A model generated the notes under the pieces. That model saw only the letters and a program-made list of their open reading frames with translations. It ran no database searches and was not told the origin of the DNA. From positions 62,843,838 to 62,907,837 of the forward strand of contig CM060691.1 in NCBI GenBank assembly GCA_030686995.1: a DNA stretch of 64,000 nt, given 5' to 3'. Made by a program: the position numbers and the translations under genes. This DNA is from Artemisia argyi. Its lineage: Eukaryota > Streptophyta > Magnoliopsida > Asterales > Asteraceae. Shown piece by piece: positions 26,556 through 37,974 of this stretch (positions are counted from its first letter, which is position 1; each line of letters opens with the position of its first letter).

Positions 26556-28092
26556 TGATTCGTCGTGAAAACCAATTATATAATATATATAGTATAGTAT
26601 CGAAGTGATCCGCGTAAAATACGGATCACCCGAGTCGTTTCCCAACGAAGGCGAATGAAATCGAGAATATCGATTCGTGAAATCGTGAATTGAAAAGTGA
26701 GAAAATGAAAATAGAAATCAAATAATTCAAGCAATCACTAACAACCAATGTTGCAAACAACGGCCTACAAGGCCTTGCAATCGCCGATTCCAAGCTACAA
26801 GACCCTGGAACTTGGAGACATTTACAAGTAAGTCGGCCGATATTTTTTTGACTTTTTATTTATTTTCTAGAATTTATTTTCTATTTTGGGAATTAAAAAT
26901 GAATTAAAAATAAGGAAAAATAGAAAAAATAAAATGGAAAAATGAAAATTTAATTCTACAAATTCTAAAATATTATAAAAGAATTTCTAAAAATATTTTT
27001 GTATTTTTCAAAGCTTTTTCTGATTTTTTATGGATTTTTGGTAATTAAAAATGATTTATAATGAAGAAATATTAAGAAAAATATCAAATCAACTCAGAAA
27101 ATTAAGAAAAATTTACAGAAAATCTAAAATATTATATTAAACTTGCAGAAAAATTTTGAAAAGAAAATAATGAACAGAAGTGCTGATTTAAGATAAAACA
27201 GCTTATGGCAAGTGCTTATTTATAAGCACTTGCCACAAAACTTTACCAAAATGATACTACAGATGTAATATGTAACAATAAACTCAGAAATGCTCAAATG
27301 AAATGAAAAGTAACACAGATACACAAGATGCAATATAATAAGCAATTACTAAGAGTACTACAATAAGCAGTATTGTGACAGAATAAGCTCAAAGGTAAAA
27401 GAACAATTACAAGCACTTCAAATTATCTCAAATGAATTCAAATTAACCATTAAAGCTCAGATTATAAAACGCCAATCACTTATGTAGATCTGTACTCAAA
27501 TCAGTCAACAGGTTTAATACCCCTACTTGTAGCTTAATTCAAATGCTCAAATAAGTTCTATAGATCAAAATGAGAGTAGAACCTAACAGCTGATACTACG
27601 GCCTATCTAGGAAACCAAAAATCAAATCCTAACAAACTTTAATGAACTTGTGAGAGCTGCTGATGTGAAGGCAGTTGGGGACTGATGCAGAACAGTCCTA
27701 ATGGGGCACATTAAGGGTCAAGCTAAGCTAAACAATTAAGCTAACAATGACGAATAAGGCACAGAAACAACAAACCAGCAGTATGAGCTTCTAAAAGAAC
27801 CAAAAGTCAAAAGCTAAGCTCAATGAATGAACAAGATTATGGCTAAAGAAACTGGGCAATAGGGACAGGTCACTAATGCAAAGGATTACAGGTTTAAGGG
27901 GCTATGTTATGGGCTAGGAAACAGCTAATGAACAAGCTCCTAGGCAAAATCAAAGCTCATAATTGAAAAGATGATACTATAAACTAACGGAGAAACAAAA
28001 AAAAAATCAAGAAAAGAACAGCTAAAATGAGTTTATTACAGAAGCTAACAAATGGGCATTTGAGACAGATTGTTAATGGTGCAAGTGAGTCA

Positions 28093-28131
<39 letters not shown>

Positions 28132-30203
28132 TTCACATAGGCATAAAAGGAAATCTAAAATCTAATCTAAGGAATCTAAAAAAGCTAAACTAAGAATTGA
28201 ATAAGCTGAGTTATCTAAGGGACAAAAATAAGCAGATATAAAAGCATTTAAAAGTACTCAAATAAGCAATAAAGGTATAATGGGAAGTTGGTGCAGACAG
28301 AGATTAAAGTTTAAGCCATCTTTGACTTTTGCAAAATGTCCTACTGTTTTTATGCAATATCTAGTCTAAAACTAACCTAGGTAAACTAATGATGCATTAA
28401 TATCCTACTAACTAGTACTCAACCACAATGAACTTACCTAATCCAAACACCCTTGAATATAAGCAGTTACACTATGTGATCATGTAACAAGTTACAAACT
28501 ACAATACAAATGATCAAGCAAACTAAACTAATACTAAGAGATTCTAAATTATCAAACTATAAGAGCAGAAATCAGTAGAAACACAACACACAAATCTCTA
28601 ATAAATCAATAAAATAGATAAACTACAAATGCTATAAAACACTATTCTAGCAAATCAGATGAATTCAACTAATCAAACAAGTTATAATACAGCAATAAAA
28701 TCTAGATCAACAACTAATGAATATCAATAAAACAGTAAATCTCAATATAACTCTAAAAACTAAACAGACACACAGAAATAACAATGAAAATCAAGAGTTA
28801 CCACTAAATTCCCCCTCAGCAAGAACAGAGGGGGTTCCCTTTGCTTGCCTGTCTTTGTGACAGGCTGAGTGCTTCCCAATCTCACTCAAACTATCAGTTA
28901 TACCCAATGATTCACCAAAATTCGCCAATTGAACCAATCATTTGACTACCTTTGACCAAAGAGATACTGATTATCAAATCTAAATCAACTATCACAGAAG
29001 TTTATTTAAAGCTAAAATAAGATTGATGAAACTGTAAACAAGCTTATGAAAAGCTGAATTTAAATCTAAAGCTAATTTGATACTATTTTTTATATTTTCT
29101 GTTTTTATTAAAACTTTGAAATGAAAATAACACTTGAAATTAATTTGTAAGATATATGAAATAAGCTGATATCAAACAAGTAAAAGCTGAATAAAGACAG
29201 TAACAACAACAAAATGTAAAGATTAAAAAGAAGCTGATTTCATTAAAAATTTAAAGTGAATTACAATAAAACTATTCTAAATACATTCAAAGTAAATTTT
29301 GGCAGAGTTTAGCTATCCTAAAACTCCACACAAAAACTAGCTATCTAACTCTCTAATTATAGTGGAAGTGAGAAGAGGAGCTCACGGATTGCCATGTTGG
29401 CAATCCGTGTGGTGTGTTTCTTCATGCCAATCCTGAGCCGTGTGATCTCAATCAATCATTACCCATCAAATCACAACCCTTGGATTACTCCTTATGACGC
29501 GTTTCTCCCAATCCATAGCTGCCACGTGCCCATAAGTGTGTTTGTTTGAGTTCTGACACGTTCTGACATCACCAATAGCTTCTAGAAACTCTTTGATTTG
29601 ACGGAATTGTCCTTAATTGTGGTGAATTTGTTGTACGGGTAAACTTAGGGTTCATAGTTACTGTAGCTATCTGGGTAAATAAAGGAATTGGGGGGGGGGG
29701 GGGGGGCGGGTAAGTGTATGGGGTGATTTTATTATTTTGTTTGTTTGACTTTAGGTGTTGACTGGATGAATGTTGGGTCGGGTTTTGGAAATGTTGGGCT
29801 TGAGATGGTTTTGTGTTAGTTAAAGAATGGTTTGGGCTTGGATAATGAAACTTATGGGTTTGGATCAGGTTTTGTTATAAGTATTTTTTAGATTTTGCAT
29901 TTGTGAAATTACAAGGACCAATAATGTAGAATCTGAAAATGCAAGGGTCACTTCTGCCAATCTTTCAAAAATATTTCCAAAGACCATTGTTGACTTTTAA
30001 GATCACAGCTTTGACTAATTGACCGTCTTCCACTCTCGTGTTCGGTTTCGTTGTTTTCTCGTGATTTTTTGTCATTTTGTATAATATCCGTACCTGCACT
30101 TTCAAAAACACAAAACAATACAAATTTGGCATATTTGGTTAGCTTTTGGTCTTATTCGGTCTGGTTTTGGTCTTATAAAAGGTGTGTAAATTAATACACA
30201 CCA
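26556..30203 (-). repeat. 3' LTR of the Gypsy element (3648 bp)
   Basis: Matches 36317-40030 except for scattered changes, a longer G run (about 29690-29706), a different poly-A length (about 28098-28129), and a replaced block. Positions 26746-26840 here have no similarity to the 36507-36678 block at the same place in the 5' LTR. The TATA box seen in the other LTR reads TATAATTAG here. Confidence 0.9.
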
Positions 30204-31898
30204 AAATCCCCCCGACTAAGGTATTGCCGTGTCCTCACGCAATGTGATCAATTCACGCTTTTGGGATAAATAATTTCAAAACTCTTTTTACTAACTTTGA
30301 AAAGTAGCAAGGAGGTTCGAAAGAAGTAATAAAATCATTTATTCCCGCAAACGCTCCATTTTCCAAAATTTTCTTTTTATTCCTTTATTTCACTTGCACT
30401 TCCTATTTTTGTACTTTTCTATACTTCATTATTGTGATGGTTTGTTGAACTTTCATTATTTTGCAATAATTATTAGGGTCAACGAGTAGAAACACTTTTC
30501 GTAGAAAAGTGACCGTACGGATAAAAATCGTCATCCTTGATTTTTCACAAGTCCCCAAACTAAGCGTACAAACGAGATCACAGCTTATCTACAAATTAGA
30601 TGCTAACACTACTCATAATAGTTACTTGTGGAAACTTCTTACTCCCATTTCCTAGGTTTTGTATCTCAATATTTTATTTTATTGAGAAATGAATTGCTTT
30701 ATATTTTCTCGTTTCAATAGTTTTTAGTCCGATAGTGATACCTAAGTTAAAACGATAAGTAGTTATTCATTTTCTCTTAAGAACCACTGCAATAGAAATT
30801 CGGTCCACATCAAGAAATTTTGGTACATACAATATCAGAAATATAAGTTGCGGAGTACTACACGTGCACCTCATGTAATTGATTACTAATCAAACACATG
30901 CACCTCACGCACCAACAACTTATTTATACATAAGCTCTTATTCATCATAACTTTCAACTTTCACTTTTTTCATTTTTCTCTTTTCTCACTTTTCTCATAT
31001 TTTTCATACTTTTCATTTTTTTTTCTTTCTTTCTTCACTTTTTTCAATACTTCAATGGAAGCTTATCGGGTAGCTCCAAAACCACATAGATAATCAACTT
31101 TTGACTTTTGATTTTTCACTTTTTGCTCTTATTTTTGATGTTCCTTGATATGTACCCAACTTTTAAAGCAAAAATTCTCTTAAGAAAACAAAGAACTAAA
31201 TATTATTCAAACAGAAATACCACTAATTAACCTAGAACATCTATTATATATGGGTGACGTTTCTGATGGGAGTAAAAAACCACAAGTACCTCTCATGAGT
31301 TCTAAAGAGAACCACTACTCCACGTTTAGCATCTAACTTCTAAATAAACTCTATCATTTCTCGCTCTTCGCAATTTAAGATTTCAAATAATGAAACCCGC
31401 GAATACTTAGCCGATAATCAGCCACGCATATATAAAGTCAGTTACGGAAACTTGCAAATTCTAAAAGAAGAATTTTCGTTTTCTTGCTCCTTATGTAAAA
31501 GACTAGCGAAAGCTTTTAAAGTTGCGCATGTATAAAGTCAAGTACGGGAACTTGCAGATTCTTAAGAAAGAATTCGCATTTTATAGCTCCTTGTGTACAA
31601 AACTAGCACAAGCTTATGTGATTATCATTGGTTAAGGGAACAAGCTAGGGCTCAACACGCCCGGTCAAGTCAAAATATTTATTCCTACCCTCGCCAGCAA
31701 GAAAGTCAACAAGGTGTCAAAACACTTATTCAAACTTTATTATATTTTTGCACAACTTTTTCAATTTTTTCACATCTTTTTGTGCTTTTTCATCAAAATT
31801 TTTGAAATTTTCAATTTTTTTATTTTTGGTGAAAAAACGGAGTTGCAAGAGTGCACGACATTTGAAAAATGCAAGGCTAAAATCGAATCGAAGATTCA

Positions 31899-31940
31899 CC
31901 CTCCCCCAGACTAGAATGAAACATTGTCCTCAATGTTTTA
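31899..31940 (-). other. Conserved G-rich motif of the Gypsy 3' untranslated region
   Basis: The minus strand reads CATTGAGGACAATG and, shortly after, TCTAGTCTGGGGGAGGG. This pairing is typical of plant Athila/Tat-type elements between the last ORF and the 3' LTR and supports the minus orientation. The surrounding 30226-32394 has no convincing ORF. Confidence 0.65.
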
Positions 31941-32394
31941 CGGGTTAAGGTAATCCTAACAAAATTCTAGGCCGTTTATTAATTATGCCAAAGAAAACGT
32001 TAGTCGATAAGATTTACGGATATAGGATAAGTAGCGAACGATGAAACTCGAGTGGAGAAAAGCAAAACCACGAGCACGAGAGTCTTCATTATTCGGGCAA
32101 ATCCTGGACATTCATAAATAACCACGAAACACAAGAATGGAAGAGGTAGCCCTCCTCACGTCACATTAGAAAGAAAATAGAAAATTAAGAAGATGAATGG
32201 ATAAGCATAAGGTGCCTCCCACGAAGCGCTTGTTTTTGATTTCCTAGTCACATAGCTTAAATCGATCCCCGAATTAATTCGTCCTTGGGGAAAAACCGTG
32301 GAAAAATAATCTCATTCGAGCTTTCATTCAAAATATTTTGAAAAACATATGATTTAGTTGAAAGTTCCATCCCGAAGAGATAACCGTTGGTATT

Positions 32395-33357
32395 TTAATG
32401 ATGAAAACTTTGAAAAACGATACCAGGGTCAAAAACAATATCCTCACTCCCCACTGAGTGAATGATAAGAGAAATCACACCAAACGTTACAAATGGCAAG
32501 AAAGTCATGATAACAATCTTGAAAAACTCCTCATCTTCAAAAGAAAACTTCATAATTATGGAATTATGAATTTTATCATTTAAGCTCCTTTTAAAATCTT
32601 TTCCGGGTGTGAGTGATGGAATAAAATCTTCATAAAAACTCTCATTCTTAAGAATTCCACCCGGATCATGATTAACTTCAAGATCAAAACTGAAACTTTC
32701 ATATTCAGATTTAGAAAACTTTTCAATTTTGCATTCAAATTCATCAAAACGAAATGACTCATACTCCGTAAGAGAGATAAAAGCATGAGAAGTGGTACTG
32801 CCACGACTCGTCTCTTCCGAGTGATCGGTATCAAAATGAAAAGCTTTAAATGTCGGATCAGAAAAATCAAGACGATAAGTGGGATTGCCACTCATTTCCT
32901 CAGTCTTATCAAAAGTAAAACTCTCAAAGTCTGGTAAAAATTCCTCGAGCTCGGGCTCAAGAGGATCGTCAATTATAAGCTCAATCTTTGTCTTAACTTT
33001 ATCCGGAGGGATTGACGGTTCATCGATCAACAAATTGTCAAGAAAAATAATATCCCCCTCCGAATCAAAGTAAGATTTGTCAGTCTCAGAAATCGGAATC
33101 GTTTCAATTGCAAGAAATTCATCGACCTCTTTCCAAAGAGAATCATATTCCTTAGTCGAAGGAAATGATGGGGAAGAGTCGGAGACGAAATTTTTAACAA
33201 AATCATCAAAGGTATAATCATAAACATCAATGCTTTTGACGGAATATTTCTTTAATTTTGATGCATCGGCTTTAAAAATCATAATATCATCATCGTGTCG
33301 TAAAGTTAGAGTATCCTCAAAATGGTCTACTAGGGCTTTAGCGGTTCGTAAAAACGG
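32395..33357 (-). pseudogene. Acidic linker ORF downstream of Gypsy protease
   Basis: Open in the same frame as gag and protease. The first 25 codons (33357-33283) lie before the first Met. The 295-residue ORF is rich in Asp, Glu, Ser and Phe. Its first half (DEFLAIE, SEGDIIFLDNLL) resembles the protease-RT linker of Asteraceae Athila/Tat polyproteins. Its end (GSEDIVFDPGI) resembles a segment found near the 3' end of related elements. Reverse transcriptase, RNase H and integrase motifs are missing between them, so the simplest reading is an in-frame internal deletion of pol. A hydrophobic stretch (about FFKIVIMTFLPFVTFGVISL) lies near the C-terminus. Function is unknown. Confidence 0.6.
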
Positions 33358-33819
33358 TCACCCTAGTATTAGAGGAACTCTCGGATCAACTTCAAAATTG
33401 ACAACAACGAAATCTGCCGGAAAAGTACACGAATTCACATGAACAAAAATGTCCTCAGCAATTCCAACTGGATGAGTGATCGATCGATTAGCAAGCTCCA
33501 AAGTCATTCTCGTCGGTTTAAGAGCCCCCATTCCAAGTTGTTCATAGATCAATAATGGCATGAGGTTAATACTCGCACCCGAATCGGCCAGGGCGTTACA
33601 AACTTCTTGATCTTTCAATGAACAAGGAATGAGAAACTTTCCCGAGTCACCAAGCTTTTCGGGAAGCTTCTTGAGAAGAATCGTGGAACATTGAGCATTT
33701 ATCGGCGTTTCGGCTAATTCAAGCAATTTCTCTTTGTTACTTGTGAGGTTTTTGAACGTGGAAGCAAATTTCGGCATGTACACGAGAGCATCCATAAAAC
33801 TTATATCAAAGTGCAATTT
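33358..33819 (-). pseudogene. Gypsy retrotransposon aspartic protease
   Basis: The 153-codon stretch contains the active-site motif ALADSGASINLMP (catalytic Asp at about residue 78) and the family end DPRVPLILG, as in retropepsin-like proteases that process the Gag-Pol polyprotein. It is in the same frame as gag. A TAA (33822-33820) separates it from gag and a TGA (33360-33358) cuts it off just after ILG; both are single-codon interruptions of an otherwise continuous frame. There is no ATG at its start, which fits fusion to Gag. Confidence 0.85.
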
Positions 33820-35648
33820 TTAAAAAATATCCAGAAATTTTTCCATTTGTTTTTTAGACTTTGCACGGAGCTCTTCATCGTTAAATCGTGACGGATATGG
33901 CAATTTAGACTTGTATTTCACATTATTCTCAAAAATGACTTTTTCTTTATCTTTTGACTTTTGGACAACCGGAGGTTGGACGTTTTCAGCTCCTCTATTA
34001 TTAATAGGAGGAACCGGGTCCTTTGTCGCCTCGGTCTCACAGTCCACTACCTTAGGCGGAGACGAAGAAGAAGAGGTAGTAGGAGCTGTGGGTCCATCAT
34101 ATTGAGCACCACTGCGAGTTATGATCGCCTTAACTTCGCCCCTCGGGTTTGCGATCGTGTTGCTTGGCAAAGATGTAATACCCGAACCCGAGGGTCGATC
34201 ATTTGAACGTTTGTTAATATCACTAATTTGATTAGCAAACAACCGTGTTGACTCTTCATATTTTGCCATAAAAGATTGTTGATTTTGAATCAATTGCTTA
34301 ATCAAATCTTCCGTGGGCGACGGATTTTGAATAACACCTTGATTTTGATTATTGTTAAAATTCTGCCCACGGTTTTGGAAATTACCATGATTTTGATTTC
34401 CATGATTAGCGTTCTGAAAATTCCCAGGGTTTCCATGGTTTTGATGGTTTTGAAAATTGTTCCCTTGAGGCGGGCCTTGATTGTAATTACCTTGAAAACC
34501 CCGGTTTTGATTAAACCCTTGATTATGATTTTGAAAACCGTTATTAGCTCGACTCTGATTTTGATTTCCTTGATTATTACGATTCTGCACATTATGATTC
34601 TGGTTGACTTGATTGACTTGGTTTTGTTGTTCGAGAACGGGTGGTCCAAGGTAATGAGGAGAACGGTAGCTGAGGAGATTACGGTCTCCTTGAGGTTGTG
34701 GGTAACCGTTGTTACCCGTGTTTGCAGCATACGCGTTCTCACGAGAAAAGGCACCGGTGGCCGGACATTCATAATACAAATGTGGACCACCACAAGTCTC
34801 ACAACCGTGACTAACCACATTGACTTGATGGTTTGGTTTTTCAATAGACATTGCATCAACTTTCTTTGTTAAAGCCACAATCATATTTACTAATTCATCC
34901 TTATTTTTACCATGATTAGACACTTGAGGTTTATTCCTAGACATTCTCACACGAGCTTTATTCTCAATTATCATGAAAGCATCATTCGTGTTCCTAGCCA
35001 ACAAGTTACCACCCGCAGCAGAGTTAAGCGAATCTTGGTCAGCATGACATAACCCATTATAAAACGTATCAATCTGCTGAAGGTCGGTGAACCCATGGTT
35101 CGGACATTTCTCCTTCAAATCTTTGAATCGGTCCCAAGCTTCACTAAACATTTCATCAAAAGCTTGTTGGAACCGAAAGATTTGAGAACGTAGGTTAGAA
35201 GTTTTAGAGGGAGGATAGAAGTAATTCACAAACTTGGAAGCGAGATCATTCCAAGTGTGAATCGAATTGGGCGGTTCCTTTTCCAGCCAAGTTCGGGCTG
35301 CTCCTTTTAAGGAGAAAGGAAATAACTTCAATTTCACCACATCGTGAGGAACTTGGTTCATTCTAATAATCTCAGCGTATCGGTGAAATTTCTGATGTGA
35401 GCATAGGGGTCTTCGTGATCGAACCCGTGAAAGGATATACCCGTGATCAAATTGAGTAATCCGTGATTGATCTCAAAGTTGGCATTGATGTCCGGAATCA
35501 CAATAGCTCTCCTCACACCATTGAATGGTGATTGGAGTTGTTCTTCCATCGGACGCGGATCAAATGCCGGTTGTTGTCCCATCGCTGGGATAACATTGTG
35601 TTGCGGACCACCCATCGGCGGGGGTCCGTTGTGTTCGTTTTGGTTCAT
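33820..35648 (-). pseudogene. Gypsy gag polyprotein, frameshifted
   Basis: Two overlapping ORFs form one Gag: 35648-35358 (N-terminal 96 residues) and 35361-33820 (513 residues). They meet at an ATGA overlap consistent with loss of one base. The retrotransposon gag domain covers GAARTWLEKEPP (about residue 20 of the second ORF) to CPNHGF (about 91). A CX2CX3HX4C zinc knuckle (CETCGGPHLYYEC, residues 187-199) would bind RNA. Residues about 244-345 are extremely Asn/Gln rich. Gag would package element RNA. The frameshift means the full protein cannot be made without slippage. Confidence 0.85.
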
Positions 35649-35801
35649 CTCCTCGTCGTCAAGGAAATGAACCTGACTCGTATGTCGTAAAACCCGCTCG
35701 GGGTTAGAGAACGGAGACGTAAGACTCTCAAAAGTAGATCAGGTGTGCATACACCACAAGCAAAAAGAAAATGAAAAAGAAAAGAGAAAAGAATTTTTTT
35801 T

Positions 35802-35877
<76 letters not shown>

Positions 35878-36293
35878 CACAAAAACTTTTTATTTCTTTT
35901 GTTTTTTTTCTTCTTAAAACGTAACGTTAATCGAAAACCGTTTCTTTCAAAACAACGCGCGACGGGACGGGAGAGAAGAATGGATCTCTCTTCAGCTAGC
36001 AATTTAATGTCTTAGCTTCCGTATTTCCCGCTTGATCGGTTGTAGTAATTGAAATAGTCCGATAAACAACTAAATTACGTTTTCATTATATTGTGAGACT
36101 TTTTTGGTTTACAACGCCCTTCCTTTCGGTCGAGTCGAGGCTGTAACTTTTATTATTTTTTTTGGTATTTTGTAAATACTTTAGGAAAAGTGTTTTGAAT
36201 TTTTCAATTTTTATAGAAATATATATACAAAGTAGAGGAAGGCTTAACAAAACATGATTTTTCAAAACGATATTCAAAAATTCATTTCGGCCT
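35649..36293 (-). other. 5' leader of the Gypsy element
   Basis: Non-coding sequence between the primer-binding site and gag, with a (TA)n tract at 35807-35875. The ORFs on either strand here are not supported. Confidence 0.6.
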
Positions 36294-36311
36294 TCCCCGG
36301 CAGCGGCGCCA
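36294..36311 (-). other. Primer-binding site of the Gypsy element
   Basis: TGGCGCCGCTGCCGGGGA on the minus strand begins five bases after the 5' LTR end. It is the conserved tRNA-complementary site of plant Athila/Tat elements and fixes the element's orientation. Confidence 0.85.
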
Positions 36312-36316
36312 AAAAT

Positions 36317-37929
36317 TGATTCGTCGTAAAAACCAATTATATAATATATATAGTATAGTATCGAAGTGATCCGCGTAAAATACGGATCACCCGAGTCGTT
36401 TCCCAACGAAGGCGAATGGAATCGAGAATATCGATTCGTAAAATCGTGAATTGAAAAGTGAGAAAGTGAAAATAGAAATCAAATAATTCAAGTAATCACT
36501 AACAACTATGAAATATGCAAAGATTACAAGCTAATTATGCACCAAAGTTAAAAACGTAAAAACGGAAATGCAACCGCAAAATTTAAAACGTAACGTTTAA
36601 TGAAAAATGATCCTACAAACTTGAAAATATTTTCTAAAAATCTTAAACTAATAAAAAGAATTATAAGAAAAAGAAAAATATTTTTTTGACTTTTTATTTA
36701 TTTTCTAGAATTTATTTTCTATTTTGGGAATTAAAAATGAATTAAAAATAAGGAAAAGTAGAAAAAATAAAATGGAAAAATGAAAATTTAATTCTACAAA
36801 TTCTAAAATATTATAAAAGAATTTCTAAAAATATTTTTGTATTTTTCAAAGCTTTTTCTGATTTTTTATGGATTTTTGGTAATTAAAAATGATTTATAAT
36901 GAAGAAATATTAAGAAAAATATCAAATCAACTCAGAAAATTAAGAAAAATTTACAGAAAATCTAAAATATTATATTAAACTTGCAGAAAAATTTTGAAAA
37001 GAAAATAATGAACAGAAGTGCTGATTTAAAATAAAACAGCTTATGGCAAGTGCTTATTTATAAGCACTTGCCACAAAACTTTACCAAAATGATACTACAG
37101 ATGTAATATGTAACAATAAACTCAGAAATGCTCAAATGAAATGAAAAGTAACACAGATACACAAGATGCAATATAATAAGCAATTACTAAGAGTACTACA
37201 ATAAGCAGTATTGTGACAGAATAAGCTCAAAGGTAAAAGAACAATTACAAGCACTTCAAATTATCTCAAATGAATTCAAATTAACCATTAAAGCTCAGAT
37301 TATAAAACGCCAATCACTTATGTAGATCTGTACTCAAATCAGTCAACAGGTTTAATACCCCTACTTGTAGCTTAATTCAAATGCTCAAATAAGTTCTATA
37401 GATCAAAATGAGAGTAGAACCTAACAGCTGATACTACGGCCTATCTAGGAAACCAAAAATCAAATCCTAACAAACTTTAATGAACTTGTGAGAGCTGCTG
37501 ATGTGAAGGCAGTTGGGGACTGATGCAGAACAGTCCTAATGGGGCACATTAAGGGTCAAGTTAAGCTAAACAATTAAGCTAACAATGACGAATAAGGCAC
37601 AGAAACAACAAACCAGCAGTATGAGCTTCTAAAAGAACCAAAAGTCAAAAGCTAAGCTCAATGAATGAACAAGATTAAGGCTAAAGAAACTGGGCAATAG
37701 GGACAGGTCACTAATGCAAAGGATTACAGGTTTAAGGGGCTATGTTATGGGCTAGGAAACAGCTAATGAACAAGCTCCTAGGCAAAATCAAAGCTCATAA
37801 TTGAAAAGATGATACTATAAACTAACGGAGAAACAAAAAAAAATCAAGAAAAGAACAGCTAAAATGAGTTTATTACAGAAGCTAACAAATGGGCATTTGA
37901 GACAGATTGTTAATGGTGCAAGTGAGTCA

Positions 37930-37974
<45 letters not shown>

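Noticed and set aside
33911..34872. Plus-strand ORFs opposite gag, up to 198 codons
   Set aside because: Antisense shadows of the gag frame and its Asn/Gln-rich region.
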